From Orychophragmus violaceus (taxonomy: Eukaryota > Streptophyta > Magnoliopsida > Brassicales > Brassicaceae), in contig CM058236.1 of the NCBI GenBank assembly GCA_030180135.1, forward strand, positions 61,841,728 to 61,905,727: a stretch of DNA of 64,000 bases. Reading direction: 5' to 3'. Shown piece after piece: positions 1 through 10,489 of the stretch. The notes beneath the pieces were generated by a model. It was not told where the DNA came from. It did no database searches and saw nothing but the letters and a program-made list of their open reading frames with translations. Position 1 is the stretch's first letter. Every line of letters begins with the position of its first letter. A program made the position numbers and the translations under genes.

Positions 1-2553
1 ATAGATTGCTCTCCTTAGTCTCAATACTTCACCAGGTTTACACAAATGCTCTAGTCCCGGTGGTGGAGTCATGTACACTTCCTCTTCAAGCTCTCCTTGT
101 AAAAAGGCATTCTTAACATCCATTTGCCATAGGTTCCATGAAAGGTTTGTGGCCAAGGACAGTGTAACTCTTACTGTATGGAGTTTCGCTACTGGTGCAA
201 AAGGATCAGTGTAGTCTTCTCCATAAGTTTGCGTGAACCCTCTTGCAACCAACCTTGCCTTGTACCTCTCAATGTCTCCATTGCTCTTATACTTGATTGT
301 GAAGACCCATTTTGAGCTGACAGTCTTCTTTCCCTTTGGCAGCTTCTCCACATTCCAAGTGTGATTCTTTTCCATAGCTCCCTTCTCATCAATCACAGCA
401 TCCATCCACTCCTTGGTGTCTTTAGCCTCTTCATAGGTTTTAGGAACATGATTCATCTCTATCTTCCCAAGGCAAGCGCAATGACTTGATGGCAACAAGT
501 CAATAGAACACACAGACTGGTTGGGATGAGCAACGGCCTGATTGTTGAAGTAGAATTTCTTGTTGATGTAGCTTGATAGATCCGTCTTTTCTCTAATACT
601 TTTTCTGAGTTGTTGGACCGGTTGAGCAGCTTCCTCTACACCCTCTTCATCTTCATGATGAATAATCTCCTCATCATTCATATTCAAGTTGTCTTGATCT
701 TGATTCTGAGGTAGAACTTCCTCTTGAGTTTGAGTGGGTTCTTGATTAGCTGTCACTGGTTCTTCTTCTTGCAACTCTTCTTGATGACTTCTTGTTTCTG
801 TTTCCCCTTGTCTTGGTACTTTATGAGGGCCATTTCCCAAATGATTCAAGAGAAATCTCAGACTTGTAGCAAGGTCAAACGGTGATCTTGAAAGATCCTT
901 CAATCCTTCCCAATCCCTTTTCTCATAGTACCCCTGCCCCTCAATGAACTTAACATCTCTTGACACATATGTACGGTTGTTGATTGGATCATAGCATTTG
1001 TATCCCTTTTGAGTAGTTGAATATCCAAGGAACATGCACTTGATGCTCTTAGCCTCTAGCTTGTTTCTTTGATCACCTGAGATATGGACAAAACACACAC
1101 ACCCAAACACACGTAAGTGTTCAATAAAGGGTTGAGTCTTGTTTAGTACCTCAAATGGTGAGATGTCTTGTAGAACTTTGGTTGGCATCCTATTGATGAG
1201 GTAGAAAGCTGCCAAGACTGCATCTCCCCAAAACCTTTTAGGCACATTGGCATGGAACATCATGGATCTAGCCACCTCCATAAGATGTTTGTTCTTTCTC
1301 TCAGCCACTCCATTTTGTTGGGGTGTATGTGGACAACTTGTTTGATGTAGGATTCCATGTTTGTTCAGATTTGCTTTGAATCTTTGACTTGTATACTCTC
1401 CTCCATTATCTGATCTAAACACTTTAATCTTGGCATTAAACTGATTAGTAATGTAATTCTGAAAGTGAATGAATGCTTCATAAACTCTATCTTTAGATGG
1501 AAGCAAGGTGACCCAAGTATACTTTGATTTTTCATCTATGAATGTCACAAAATACTTGTTCCTATCTCTATACAGACATGGTGAAGTCCAAACATCAGAA
1601 TGCACTAGATCAAAACAGTTTTCATAGATAGTAGCAGATTTAGGAAAGATAGTTCTACAATGTTTGCCAATAATACAAGCTTCACAAGTTGAATGATCAA
1701 AGTTAACATTGGGCAACATTAAAGTGAGAGCACGAGCATGAGGATGTCCAAGTCTAGCATGCCACAAAACATTTTTATTAACAGAAAAACAGGAATTGAA
1801 AGCTAAGGAATCCGAATTGATTGGAGAAGTGTTCTCAAGGAGGTAAAGCTCATCTTGTGTTCCACCTCTTCCAAGTACCTTGCCATTCTTTATATCCTGA
1901 AAGCAATCTTCATTAGGTCCAAATATAACATTGCAATTCAGATCATTTGTAATCCTTTTCACAGATAGAAGATTAGACTTAAACTTAGACACAAAGAAAG
2001 CATCACTATCCTTGTTAAAGAGTCTTAACTTTCCTGTTCCTACAATAGGAATACCTTGACCATCAGTAATAATTACTATACCTAGAGCCGGTTTAATATC
2101 TTTTAACAACTTAGCATCACTAATCATATGGTGAGAAGCTCCTGAGTCTACTACCATTTTATGATCAGGTTGTGTAAGCAATTTATGAGACAAAAGTGTG
2201 ATACCAGAGAGTTTAGAGGCATAAGCCTTGATGAGATCCTCCAAATCACTTCTCCTCACATACTCAGTGTTAGTGAACAAGGCAAGCTCTCCTCCTTGAG
2301 TAGATGAAGTTGCCTGCTCAGCCACTTCTTGAGAGATGTTGGCTTTTGAATCCTTGAACTTGGATGGCTTGAGGTGTGGATGGAGGATCCAGCATTTTTC
2401 ATTGGCGTGTCCCTTCTTCTTGCAATGCTCACAGGATATGTGCTTCCTGTCCTCTTGCTTGAACACACTCTTGTTGGCGGTGACAAGCTCCCCCTTTCCT
2501 CCAAACAGCCCAATGTTCCCTTGTTCCTTTTGGATCCTTGAGCACACTTCTTC
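1..2553 (-). pseudogene. Cop-0: Ty1/copia polyprotein, zinc knuckle to start of RT (3' part, split by Cop-B)
   Basis: Reading the minus strand, one frame stays open from the Cop-B junction to the left window edge, so the ORF has no stop in the window. In order it encodes a CX2CX4HX4C zinc knuckle (near 2380-2440), an aspartic protease with D-S-G (near 2145), the pre-integrase H-H-C-C finger (near 1640-1770), an integrase core with D in HSDVW, D in FRSDNGGEY and E in GVAERK, and the start of the reverse transcriptase with the YKARLVARGF and WQMDVKNAFL motifs. This is the copia order PR-IN-RT. The N-terminal gag lies on the far side of Cop-B at 17189-17793. RT catalytic YVDD, RNase H and the 3' LTR lie outside the window. 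It belongs to a different copia lineage from Cop-A, -B, -C and -E. The visible pol reading frame looks undamaged apart from the insertion. Confidence 0.9.
2549..2553. repeat. Target duplication of Cop-B, left copy (TCTTC)
   Basis: TCTTC directly before the Cop-B 5' LTR. It matches TCTTC at 17189-17193 directly after the 3' LTR. Confidence 0.9.
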
Positions 2554-2734
2554 TGTTGGGAATGTCCTGAAATCTATTGTACTTACTCCAAGTGAAAGTC
2601 GTATTGTCGAGATGAGACAATCATATGACACTAGGTAGTCATAATGCTTTGCTAGAAGCCACTTATGATCAATGAGTTTAGAACTCATTGCTAGTGTTAT
2701 ATGATCCTACAGGGTCACACACCTAAGCAAATTG
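2554..2734 (+). repeat. Cop-B 5' LTR, left piece
   Basis: It matches the first 181 bases of the 3' LTR (16506 onward) with one difference, a T/C inside the AATTG that became the Cop-A target site. The LTR resumes at 10490. Confidence 0.95.
2730..2734. repeat. Target duplication of Cop-A, left copy (AATTG)
   Basis: AATTG just before the 5' LTR is repeated at 10485-10489 just after the 3' LTR. Confidence 0.95.
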
Positions 2735-3360
2735 TGTTGGAATTGTGTCCAGCAATCTCTGTACTGTCTCTATAACGTAAGAGTATGTCAGTGATCAGAC
2801 ATAAGTCATACAATACTGGGGGTCATGATGGCTTGCTAGAGTCCGCTCATGATCTATAAGTCTTGGACTTATTGCCTTTATTGTATGATCCCATATGGGT
2901 CACACGCTTAAGCTAGCAGGAAATAATGTTGAAAGGCATAGCAGAAGTACGACAAAAGTGCTAGGCATTTGTCGTACTAAGAGAGAATGAATAATGGGTC
3001 TGATTAAATGGGATTTAATCAGATTGGGCCCAAAAGCCCAAAAGGGAAAGAGAAGGCTTTTAATGTCTAAAAGCCAAGTCTCTTCTTCCAAACCCTAAGC
3101 CTCCCAGCCGCGCCTCTCTCTCTCTTACGCCTCCCTCAGCTCGGTCTAGCAACCAGTTTCCTGTGATTGCGTGTGTGAGCCTTTGGAGGATTCATCCCTT
3201 GGTGTATCTCCCTGATCTCTGACCTGTTCATCAATTCCGCTGCAACAAACAGGTAAAAGGTGAGATCATAATGTTTCTAAATAAGAACACCTAGATCTGA
3301 TGCATGTTTAGGTTGATATCAATATGAGAATTGAATCAGGATCAACCGAAACTTCCAACA
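2735..3360 (+). repeat. Cop-A 5' LTR
   Basis: 626 bp, TGTTGGAATTGTG to AACTTCCAACA. A perfect 11-bp inverted repeat with a 3-base loop lies at 2999-3023, and a GCCCAAAAGCCC block follows. An AG|GTAAAA donor-like site is at 3252/3253. A 63-codon minus-strand ORF inside it recurs in the other LTR only because the LTRs are identical. Confidence 0.97.
2999..3023. promoter_or_regulatory. Perfect inverted repeat in Cop-A LTR (likely promoter region)
   Basis: TCTGATTAAAT, GGG, ATTTAATCAGA. It lies in the same part of the LTR as the TATA-bearing inverted repeats of Cop-B, -C and -E, but the sequence is unrelated. It is repeated at 10123-10147. The promoter role is inferred from position. Confidence 0.5.
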
Positions 3361-3361
3361 G

Positions 3362-3373
3362 TGGTATCAGAGC
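3362..3373 (+). other. Cop-A primer-binding site
   Basis: TGGTATCAGAGC one base after the LTR. It is the initiator-Met tRNA type. Confidence 0.95.
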
Positions 3374-3537
3374 CATTGGTTCTTAGGTTTCTTGTTTTAG
3401 ATTCATGTTTAGGTTGTTTAATCTGTTTAGAATTGTTTTTGAATCAATTACTGATAAGATAAAACGATTAAGAATCAGAATTGAACTCTAAACACACAAG
3501 AAAAATCGCAAAACATGAGCTATATGACTCAGGTTTG

Positions 3538-3880
3538 TGATCGGCCGAGTGAAATCCGATCGGCTTGGCCGGTTGGATCGCATGGCCGAGATGTTGGCCG
3601 GCCGGATGGATCGATCCCGATCGCTTGGCGATCGTTGGAAGTGATCGACCGCGAGCATCCCGATCACGGTTGCAGCTTGCACGATCGTCCCGATCGTGAA
3701 GCTTGGCATGGACGATCGCGGCTTGCTCGTCCCGGCTGTCCCGCGTGATCGAGGCCGAGTATCGACCACGACCGTCCCGACCGTCGAGTCCACGGCCATA
3801 CCGATCATGGATCGAGTTGGCTAGGGTTGGCGGCTAGGGTTTGGTTGCGTGAAGATCACGACTAGGTCGTGATCGGTTCA
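3538..3880 (+). repeat. GATCG-rich tract in Cop-A leader
   Basis: Thirteen GATCG pentamers lie in about 340 bases of GC-rich sequence, in contexts such as CCGATCG, GTGATCGACC and ACGATCGTCC. The flanking leader is AT-rich. The tract occupies the position of the GTCGATCGAC arrays in the leaders of Cop-B, -C and -E but has no fixed repeat unit. Short ORFs across it (for example 3515-3748) are not supported as genes. Confidence 0.75.
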
Positions 3881-4309
3881 CGTGATCAAATCGTTTCGGT
3901 TCGGTTCAAAACTTGATTAAAATCTTCGTTCTGGTTTAATAAACAGATTTAATAATTTTATTAAATCTGGTTAAACCGGAATAAGAAATCCAATGTCGAA
4001 AGAAATATTGGATTTAGTGCCTAAACCAGGATTTCTAATTTGATTTGGTTGGACCAAATAAATTGAGAAAATCCGGTTTAGTAAATAACCGGTTGACAAT
4101 TGTGGTCATCGTAGTAATTGAAACTTGGTTAGACCAGTTTTAATGAACCAGACCGGTTATGTCAATTAATTGGACAATTGGGTCATGTCTTGGACATGGA
4201 CCAATTCTTGGGCCTCGGGCCAAGAAGTTAAAACAATTGAGCCAGTTAATTGAGTCTTTCTTCAGATTAATTTAAAATCTATTTTATAAATTTATAAAGT
4301 CGTTTTTAA

Positions 4310-4500
4310 ATTAAAGTTTCCGAAATTTTGAAATTAGAAAGTTTCTTAAAATAGAAGTTTCTGAATTTGCGGGTTTTGGATTTTAAAGAAATTTCTAAAG
4401 TTAGAAAGTTTCCGGTTTTAGAAAGTTTCCAATTTTAGAAAGTTTCCAAAAATAGTAGGTTTCCATAAATAGAAAGTTTCCCGAAATAGTAATCTTCTAT
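4310..4500 (+). repeat. TAGAAAGTTTCC iterations in Cop-A leader
   Basis: About eight degenerate copies of TAGAAAGTTTCC are spaced roughly 15-25 bases apart. They look like slippage products. The GAA and TTC halves are three bases apart, not the two of a canonical heat-shock element. Confidence 0.7.
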
Positions 4501-5028
4501 TTTGGGAATGAATTTTAATAAACCTACGAACCTCAAATAATATCAAGCGTTGGATGTCTTGTCCAGGCTATGTCAGCTGTCAAAGCCCATTCAATTGCAT
4601 TCATGGCCTTACAGTGTGAGGATGTCTGCTTTTGCGTGGGTAAGACGGTTTGTGATTCATAAATGTCATTGGGAGTCCCAGACATTAATGATTACATGAC
4701 TGTATAGTCCGGTTTTCTTGACTAGGCCATCGGGAGTCCCGGGCCTTGAGACATCAGAGTGGATTGGGCCTCGGGCCCAGATTCACAACCAAGAGTTATA
4801 TCACGGATATAATTAGCCGAAATAGGGCTTACCGATATAAGCTAAGGTTGGGTGACGGCCAGTGGCCCACTTTGATCTTAGTTATATGTGGATCTTGGAA
4901 TCATTATATTCTATTGAGGGTAACTTATGTTATTGAATATAATGCATGATTAATCATATTATACTTTAATACGAGATTAATCATTTTGAACATATAACTA
5001 ATAACCTTTTTATTTATATATTTCAGAT

Positions 5029-8000
5029 ATGACTACTACAAGCACTCAAAACACATTCTCGATCCGGTCTGTTCTCGAGAAGGAGAAGCTGACTGGAACG
5101 AACTTCCTGACATGGTCAAGGAACTTGAGGCTGGTCCTCAAGCAGGAGAAGAAGGATTATGTCCTTCGAGATCCCCTCCCCGAGAGGCCTCTTGCCAATG
5201 CTGCCAGGACTCTGCACAATGCTTGGGAAAAGCATTCGTCAGATGAAAATGATGTTTATTGCCTGATGTTGGTGACAATGACTCCAGAGCTGCAAAAGCA
5301 GTTCGAAAGTGTATTGTCTCCAATCGAGATCATGGCAAGCCTGAAATCGCTTTTTCAGGAGCAGGCTAGGACCGAGAGGTTCCAGACAGTTAAGAACCTC
5401 TTGGACTGTAAGTTGGCTGCGAATGCGGCAGTGAGTCCTCATGTGTTGAAGATGATGGGTTATCTCGATCATCTTCACAAACTCGACTGCCCAATCAGCC
5501 AGGAACTTGCCTGCGACATCATTCTGCAGTCTTTACCTGCAAGCTATGATCAGTTCATTCTGAACTTTAACATGCATGGCTTGAGTAAGACACTGCCTGA
5601 GCTTCACGGAATGCTCAAGACTGCAGAGCCCAACTTGAAGAAAACCGCCAAGGACCCCAATGTACTTATGGTACAAAAGGGCAAGGGGTTTAAGAAGTCT
5701 TCTGCTAAGGATAAGGGAAAGGCCAAGGGTGTCCAAGTCGTGGACAAGGACACGCCAAAGCCCAAGCCCAAGTCCAAGGCTGGGCCTACTGACATGTGCA
5801 GGTTCTGCAAAGAACTGGGGCATTGGAGAAGAGATTGCAAGAAATTCCAGGAAGGTCTAAAGGAATTAAAGAAGAAGACTTTCGAGACTTCTTCATCAGG
5901 TATTTTTGTTATAGAAGTTAATACAACTACTTCTGATAATACCTCATGGGTCATGGATACTGGTTGTGGGGCTCATATTTGTACTAATATGCAGGCACTC
6001 AGCAACAGTAGAAGGCTGAAGCAAGGACAAGTGGAACTACGAGTTGGGAATGGAGCGAAAGTTTCAGCACTAGCTGTAGGAACTTACTTGTTGTCTTTAC
6101 CTTCGGGATTGATTTTAGAACTTAATAATTGTTATTTTGTACCTGCTATAAGCAGAAATATTATTTCAATTTCTTTGTTGGATTTGGAAGGTTATGATTT
6201 TTCAGTTAAGAATAAATTATGTTCCTTCAATCGCAACAATTTGTTCTATGGTTCTGCCCCTCTTACGAATGGGCTTTACATACTCGATCAATCCGCGCCA
6301 ATTTATAACATTAATACAAAACGGTTTAAACCTAATGAGGAAAACCGAACGTTTCTATGGCATTGTCGTTTAGGGCACATCAGCGAGAAACGCATCAAGA
6401 GGCTCCATTCGAATGGACTTCTTGGCTCATTTGACTTTGAGTCATGTGAGAAATGCGAATCCTGCATGATGGGCAAAATGACACGGGCCCCCTTTAATAA
6501 ACCTAACGAGAGGGCCAGTGACTTATTGGGCCTGATACACACTGATGTGTGTGGCCCAATGTCCACTAATGCAAGAGGAAACTATCAGTACTTCATTACC
6601 TTTACTGATGATTTCAGTAGGTATGGATATGTTTATTTGATGAAACATAAGTCTGAATCTTTTGAGAAGTTCAGAGAATTCCAAAATGAAGTACAGAACC
6701 AACTTGGCAAAAGCATTAAGGCTCTTCGGTCCGACCGAGGAGGAGAATACTTAAGCCAAGAATTCAGTGATCATCTGAGAGAGTGTGGGATCGTATCCCA
6801 ACTCACTCCTCCTGGAACACCTCAATGGAATGGTGTGTCTGAGAGGAGAAATCGGACCTTATTGGATATGGTTCGATCTATGATGAGTCACACAGACCTT
6901 CCAATATCCCTTTGGGGATATGCTCTGCTAACAGCAGTGTTCACACTAAACAGAGCGCCATCAAAAGCAGTAGCAAAGACACCATATGAATTATGGACTG
7001 GAGAAGCTCCAGTGCTGTCTTATCTAAGAATTTGGGGTTGTGAAGCCTATGTTAAGAGATTAATCTTAGATAAGCTTACACCAAAATCTGATAAATGCTA
7101 CTTCATTGGTTATCCACGGGAAACCAAGGCTTATTACTTCTATCTACGTTCCGAGAACAAGATCTTTGTTGCCCGGGATTGTAACTTTCTTGAGAGAGAG
7201 TTTCTCTCTAAGAAAGACAGTGGGAGTAAAGTACTGCTTGAAGAAATTCAAGATGAACAGGATACTGCTCAACCTAATGAGGAAGAGCAGCAGGAGGATC
7301 TACAAGAAATTGTAGAGCCTGAACCTGTAGTACCTGAAGTTCGAAGATCCGGGAGGATCCGTCACGAACCCGAGAGATATCAGGGATTCCTCGTGACTGA
7401 CTGTCATGATCTTTTGATCATTGACGGTGATGAACCATCGAACTTCAATCAAGCCATGATGGGCCCAGATTCCTCTAAGTGGCGCAAGGCCACTGATTCC
7501 GAAATGGACTCCATGTCGGTCAACCAAGTATTTTCGTTGGTTGACTTACCCGCTGGTGTAAAAGCCATCGAGTGCAAATGGATCTTCAAGAAGAAGATTG
7601 ACGTGGATGGAAATGTCCAGATTTATAAAGCCAGGTTGGTGGCAAAAGGTTTCAGACAAGTTCACGGTGTGGACTACGATGAAACCTATTCACCGGTGGC
7701 TATGATGAAATCTATTCGGATTCTACTAGCAACTGCAGCTTTTCATGATTATGAAATTTGGCAGATGGACGTGAAAACCGCCTTCCTGAATGGCATTCTG
7801 GAAGAGGATGTGTATATGACGCAACCTGACGGTTACATAGATCCAAAGAATGCTGGGAAAGTATGCAAGCTTCATAAATCCATTTATGGATTGAAGCAAG
7901 CATCGAGGAGCTGGAATCTTCGTTTTGATGAAGCGATCAAGCAATTTGACTTTATCAGAAACGAAGAACAATGCGTGTATAAGAAAACTAGTGGGAGCAA

Positions 8001-9003
8001 AATCGTATTTCTTATCCTGTATGTCGATGACATACTGCTTCTCGGAAACGACGTTCCAATGTTGAAGTCTGTAAAAGACTGGCTTGGAAGTTGTTTTTCC
8101 ATGAAAGACATGGGTGAAGCCGCATACGTTCTTGGAATTAGGATCTATCGGGATAGACCTAAAAGGCTGATAGGCTTGTGTCAAGACTCATACATTGACA
8201 AAGTCCTACAAAGATTCAGCATGAAAGATTCCAAGAAGGGCTTCACGCCAATGGTACATGGCACAACGCTAAGCAAGAAGCAGAGCCCTACGTCGGCTGC
8301 TGAGCTTGAGCGCATGAAGAATATTCCTTATGCATCTGCAATAGGATCTGTCATGTATGCCATGATCTGTACTCGTCCTGATGTTGCTTACGCATTGAGC
8401 ATGACGAGTAGATACCAGTCAAATCCAGGTGAAAACCATTGGATTGCCGTAAAGAACATCTTGAAGTATCTGAGACATACTAAGGATAAGTTCTTGGTGT
8501 ACGGTGGAAGTGATGTGCTTAAAGTCAGTGGATTCACGGACGCAAGTTTCCAGACATACACAGATGATTTCCGGTCACAGTCCGGTTATGTCTTTTGTCT
8601 GAATGGCGGTGCAGTAAGTTGGAGAAGCTCCAAGCAAGACACCGTTGCTGATTCCACTACAGAAGCTGAATATATCGCCGCTTCAGAAGCTGCGAAGGAA
8701 GCTGTTTGGATACGAAAGTTCATTATTGAACTAGGTGTGATACCAAATGCGGCTGAGCCTCTGGCACTGTTTTGTGATAACAATGGTGCTATTGCTCAGG
8801 CAAAGGAACCAAGATCACACCAGAAATCCAAGCATGTTCTAAGAAGATTTCACTTGATACGTGACATCATTAATAGAAAGGAAGTCAAGATCAGCCGAGT
8901 TCAGACAGATGATAACGTCGCTGATCCATTGACAAAGCCACTCCCAAGGCCTAAGCTCGAGTATCTGACTGAAGCTGTAGGCATTAGAAACATTGATATG
9001 TAA
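5029..9003 (+). CDS. Cop-A Gag-Pol polyprotein (Ty1/copia)
   Basis: 1324 residues with no break. In order: gag core (about 10-220); basic linker; zinc knuckle C257-x2-C-x4-H-x4-C270; protease D310-T-G; pre-integrase finger (about 440-490); integrase catalytic triad D506, D569, E605 (D,D-35-E); RT from about 830, with the QMDVKTAFLNG motif and YVDD at 998-1001; RNase H with acids near D1171, E1212/E1214 and D1250. This is the full set needed for particle assembly, reverse transcription in cytoplasmic particles and nuclear integration. The length is normal for copia. The start is the first ATG after the predicted acceptor and matches the starts in Cop-B, -C and -E. The copia sub-lineage was not assigned. 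Confidence 0.97.
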   Translation: MTTTSTQNTFSIRSVLEKEKLTGTNFLTWSRNLRLVLKQEKKDYVLRDPLPERPLANAARTLHNAWEKHSSDENDVYCLMLVTMTPELQKQFESVLSPIEIMASLKSLFQEQARTERFQTVKNLLDCKLAANAAVSPHVLKMMGYLDHLHKLDCPISQELACDIILQSLPASYDQFILNFNMHGLSKTLPELHGMLKTAEPNLKKTAKDPNVLMVQKGKGFKKSSAKDKGKAKGVQVVDKDTPKPKPKSKAGPTDMCRFCKELGHWRRDCKKFQEGLKELKKKTFETSSSGIFVIEVNTTTSDNTSWVMDTGCGAHICTNMQALSNSRRLKQGQVELRVGNGAKVSALAVGTYLLSLPSGLILELNNCYFVPAISRNIISISLLDLEGYDFSVKNKLCSFNRNNLFYGSAPLTNGLYILDQSAPIYNINTKRFKPNEENRTFLWHCRLGHISEKRIKRLHSNGLLGSFDFESCEKCESCMMGKMTRAPFNKPNERASDLLGLIHTDVCGPMSTNARGNYQYFITFTDDFSRYGYVYLMKHKSESFEKFREFQNEVQNQLGKSIKALRSDRGGEYLSQEFSDHLRECGIVSQLTPPGTPQWNGVSERRNRTLLDMVRSMMSHTDLPISLWGYALLTAVFTLNRAPSKAVAKTPYELWTGEAPVLSYLRIWGCEAYVKRLILDKLTPKSDKCYFIGYPRETKAYYFYLRSENKIFVARDCNFLEREFLSKKDSGSKVLLEEIQDEQDTAQPNEEEQQEDLQEIVEPEPVVPEVRRSGRIRHEPERYQGFLVTDCHDLLIIDGDEPSNFNQAMMGPDSSKWRKATDSEMDSMSVNQVFSLVDLPAGVKAIECKWIFKKKIDVDGNVQIYKARLVAKGFRQVHGVDYDETYSPVAMMKSIRILLATAAFHDYEIWQMDVKTAFLNGILEEDVYMTQPDGYIDPKNAGKVCKLHKSIYGLKQASRSWNLRFDEAIKQFDFIRNEEQCVYKKTSGSKIVFLILYVDDILLLGNDVPMLKSVKDWLGSCFSMKDMGEAAYVLGIRIYRDRPKRLIGLCQDSYIDKVLQRFSMKDSKKGFTPMVHGTTLSKKQSPTSAAELERMKNIPYASAIGSVMYAMICTRPDVAYALSMTSRYQSNPGENHWIAVKNILKYLRHTKDKFLVYGGSDVLKVSGFTDASFQTYTDDFRSQSGYVFCLNGGAVSWRSSKQDTVADSTTEAEYIAASEAAKEAVWIRKFIIELGVIPNAAEPLALFCDNNGAIAQAKEPRSHQKSKHVLRRFHLIRDIINRKEVKISRVQTDDNVADPLTKPLPRPKLEYLTEAVGIRNIDM

Positions 9004-9858
9004 TCTAAATTTGAGTGGGAGTTTAATGGCTTTATTTAGTTATTTGATATGTTCTTGTAAAACATTATTATTCATGTTTTAATGAAATTATTATTTCAAG
9101 ATTATTTTAACTGTGATGAAATAATCGTTCCAAAATGATATGAACCATTTTATAGGTCATCGAAGTAAATGATTTGATCTTGAGTCATCGAAGTCATTTA
9201 GCTTGATCATGAGATCCTATATTTGATAAATGTTTTATATCATCCTGTCCCTAGTCGAAGGTTGTTGAAATTGGAACACCAACAACCGTGTAAGACTGGA
9301 TTGGTACGTGACTTATGACAAAGTCTCAGTGTGTCATAGATGCTCGGCATCAAAGTCAGTACATAGGTGTATGTTGGGAACATACGACCGGACAAGACCC
9401 GCTAATAAGAACTCTTCAGGATATTTATATCTGTGTCATAAGAGATTCTTACTACGACTATAGAGTATAGTCCTTAGACCTGAGTTCGCATGCATGTGGC
9501 TGCATATGGACTGATGCACTTTGATCATTGTCTAACGCTATCGTTATGCGATAGCTATAAGGACCTTGTTTGGGTACATCATGAAATGAGTAGTTTACAG
9601 TGATGGAACAAGATGGGATTTGTCCCTCCAATATAAATGGAGTGAATATCTCTAGGCCAATCGGAGATTTGAATACTGGAAAACGCATGGCCATGCTCAA
9701 ACGGACTTTCCCGAGTCGTTTGTATTGTCAGTATCAAATCAGAGTCCGATGAACAAGATTAGGCTTTATAAGGATGACACTAATCTTGCCTTATGACTAA
9801 TCGAGATATTGAGACGAAAGGGATTATGAATACAGAGATTCCAGTTCAAGTGGGAGAT
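9004..9858 (+). other. Cop-A 3' untranslated region and polypurine tract
   Basis: Non-coding. Blocks shared with the 3' regions of Cop-B, -C and -E include TATAGGTCATC, GACTATAGAGTATAGTCCTTA and GGAACAAGATGG. It ends with AAGTGGGAGA (9848-9857), the plus-strand primer, one base before the 3' LTR. Confidence 0.85.
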
Positions 9859-10484
9859 TGTTGGAATTGTGTCCAGCAATCTCTGTACTGTCTCTATAAC
9901 GTAAGAGTATGTCAGTGATCAGACATAAGTCATACAATACTGGGGGTCATGATGGCTTGCTAGAGTCCGCTCATGATCTATAAGTCTTGGACTTATTGCC
10001 TTTATTGTATGATCCCATATGGGTCACACGCTTAAGCTAGCAGGAAATAATGTTGAAAGGCATAGCAGAAGTACGACAAAAGTGCTAGGCATTTGTCGTA
10101 CTAAGAGAGAATGAATAATGGGTCTGATTAAATGGGATTTAATCAGATTGGGCCCAAAAGCCCAAAAGGGAAAGAGAAGGCTTTTAATGTCTAAAAGCCA
10201 AGTCTCTTCTTCCAAACCCTAAGCCTCCCAGCCGCGCCTCTCTCTCTCTTACGCCTCCCTCAGCTCGGTCTAGCAACCAGTTTCCTGTGATTGCGTGTGT
10301 GAGCCTTTGGAGGATTCATCCCTTGGTGTATCTCCCTGATCTCTGACCTGTTCATCAATTCCGCTGCAACAAACAGGTAAAAGGTGAGATCATAATGTTT
10401 CTAAATAAGAACACCTAGATCTGATGCATGTTTAGGTTGATATCAATATGAGAATTGAATCAGGATCAACCGAAACTTCCAACA
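9859..10484 (+). repeat. Cop-A 3' LTR
   Basis: 626 bp and apparently identical to 2735-3360. It is followed by the AATTG duplication at 10485-10489 and the rest of the Cop-B LTR. Confidence 0.97.
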
Positions 10485-10489
10485 AATTG

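Larger units (their letters stand above)
3253..5026 (+). other. Predicted leader intron of Cop-A
   Basis: Donor ACAG|GTAAAA at 3252/3253. The acceptor region has CATAACTAAT (a good plant branch-site match), a T-rich stretch and TTTCAG ending at 5026. Only AT separates the acceptor from the ATG at 5029. The 1774-bp interval contains the PBS, the GATCG-rich tract and many upstream ATGs. This is predicted from sequence, with the same layout in Cop-B and Cop-E. Confidence 0.55.
2735..10484 (+). mobile_element. Cop-A: complete, apparently intact Ty1/copia retrotransposon
   Basis: This 7.75-kb element has two 626-bp LTRs with no difference that I can find. A perfect AATTG target duplication (2730-2734, 10485-10489) places it in the Cop-B 5' LTR. 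It has an iMet PBS, a 1.67-kb leader, one uninterrupted 1324-residue polyprotein, a polypurine tract and all the catalytic motifs. Identical LTRs mean a very recent insertion. It is about as far from Cop-E as sister families, and its LTR lacks the paired GTCGATCGAC module. Confidence 0.97.

Noticed and set aside
2900..3091. A 63-codon minus-strand ORF present twice, identical (also 10024-10215)
   Set aside because: It lies in the Cop-A LTRs. The identity reflects LTR identity, not selection on a protein.
3515..3808. Overlapping ORFs in the Cop-A leader as regulatory proteins
   Set aside because: The GC-rich GATCG tract opens frames by composition; there is no counterpart in Cop-B, -C or -E.
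4310..4500. Canonical heat-shock elements in the Cop-A leader
   Set aside because: GAA and TTC are three bases apart rather than two, and the array lies downstream of the promoter.
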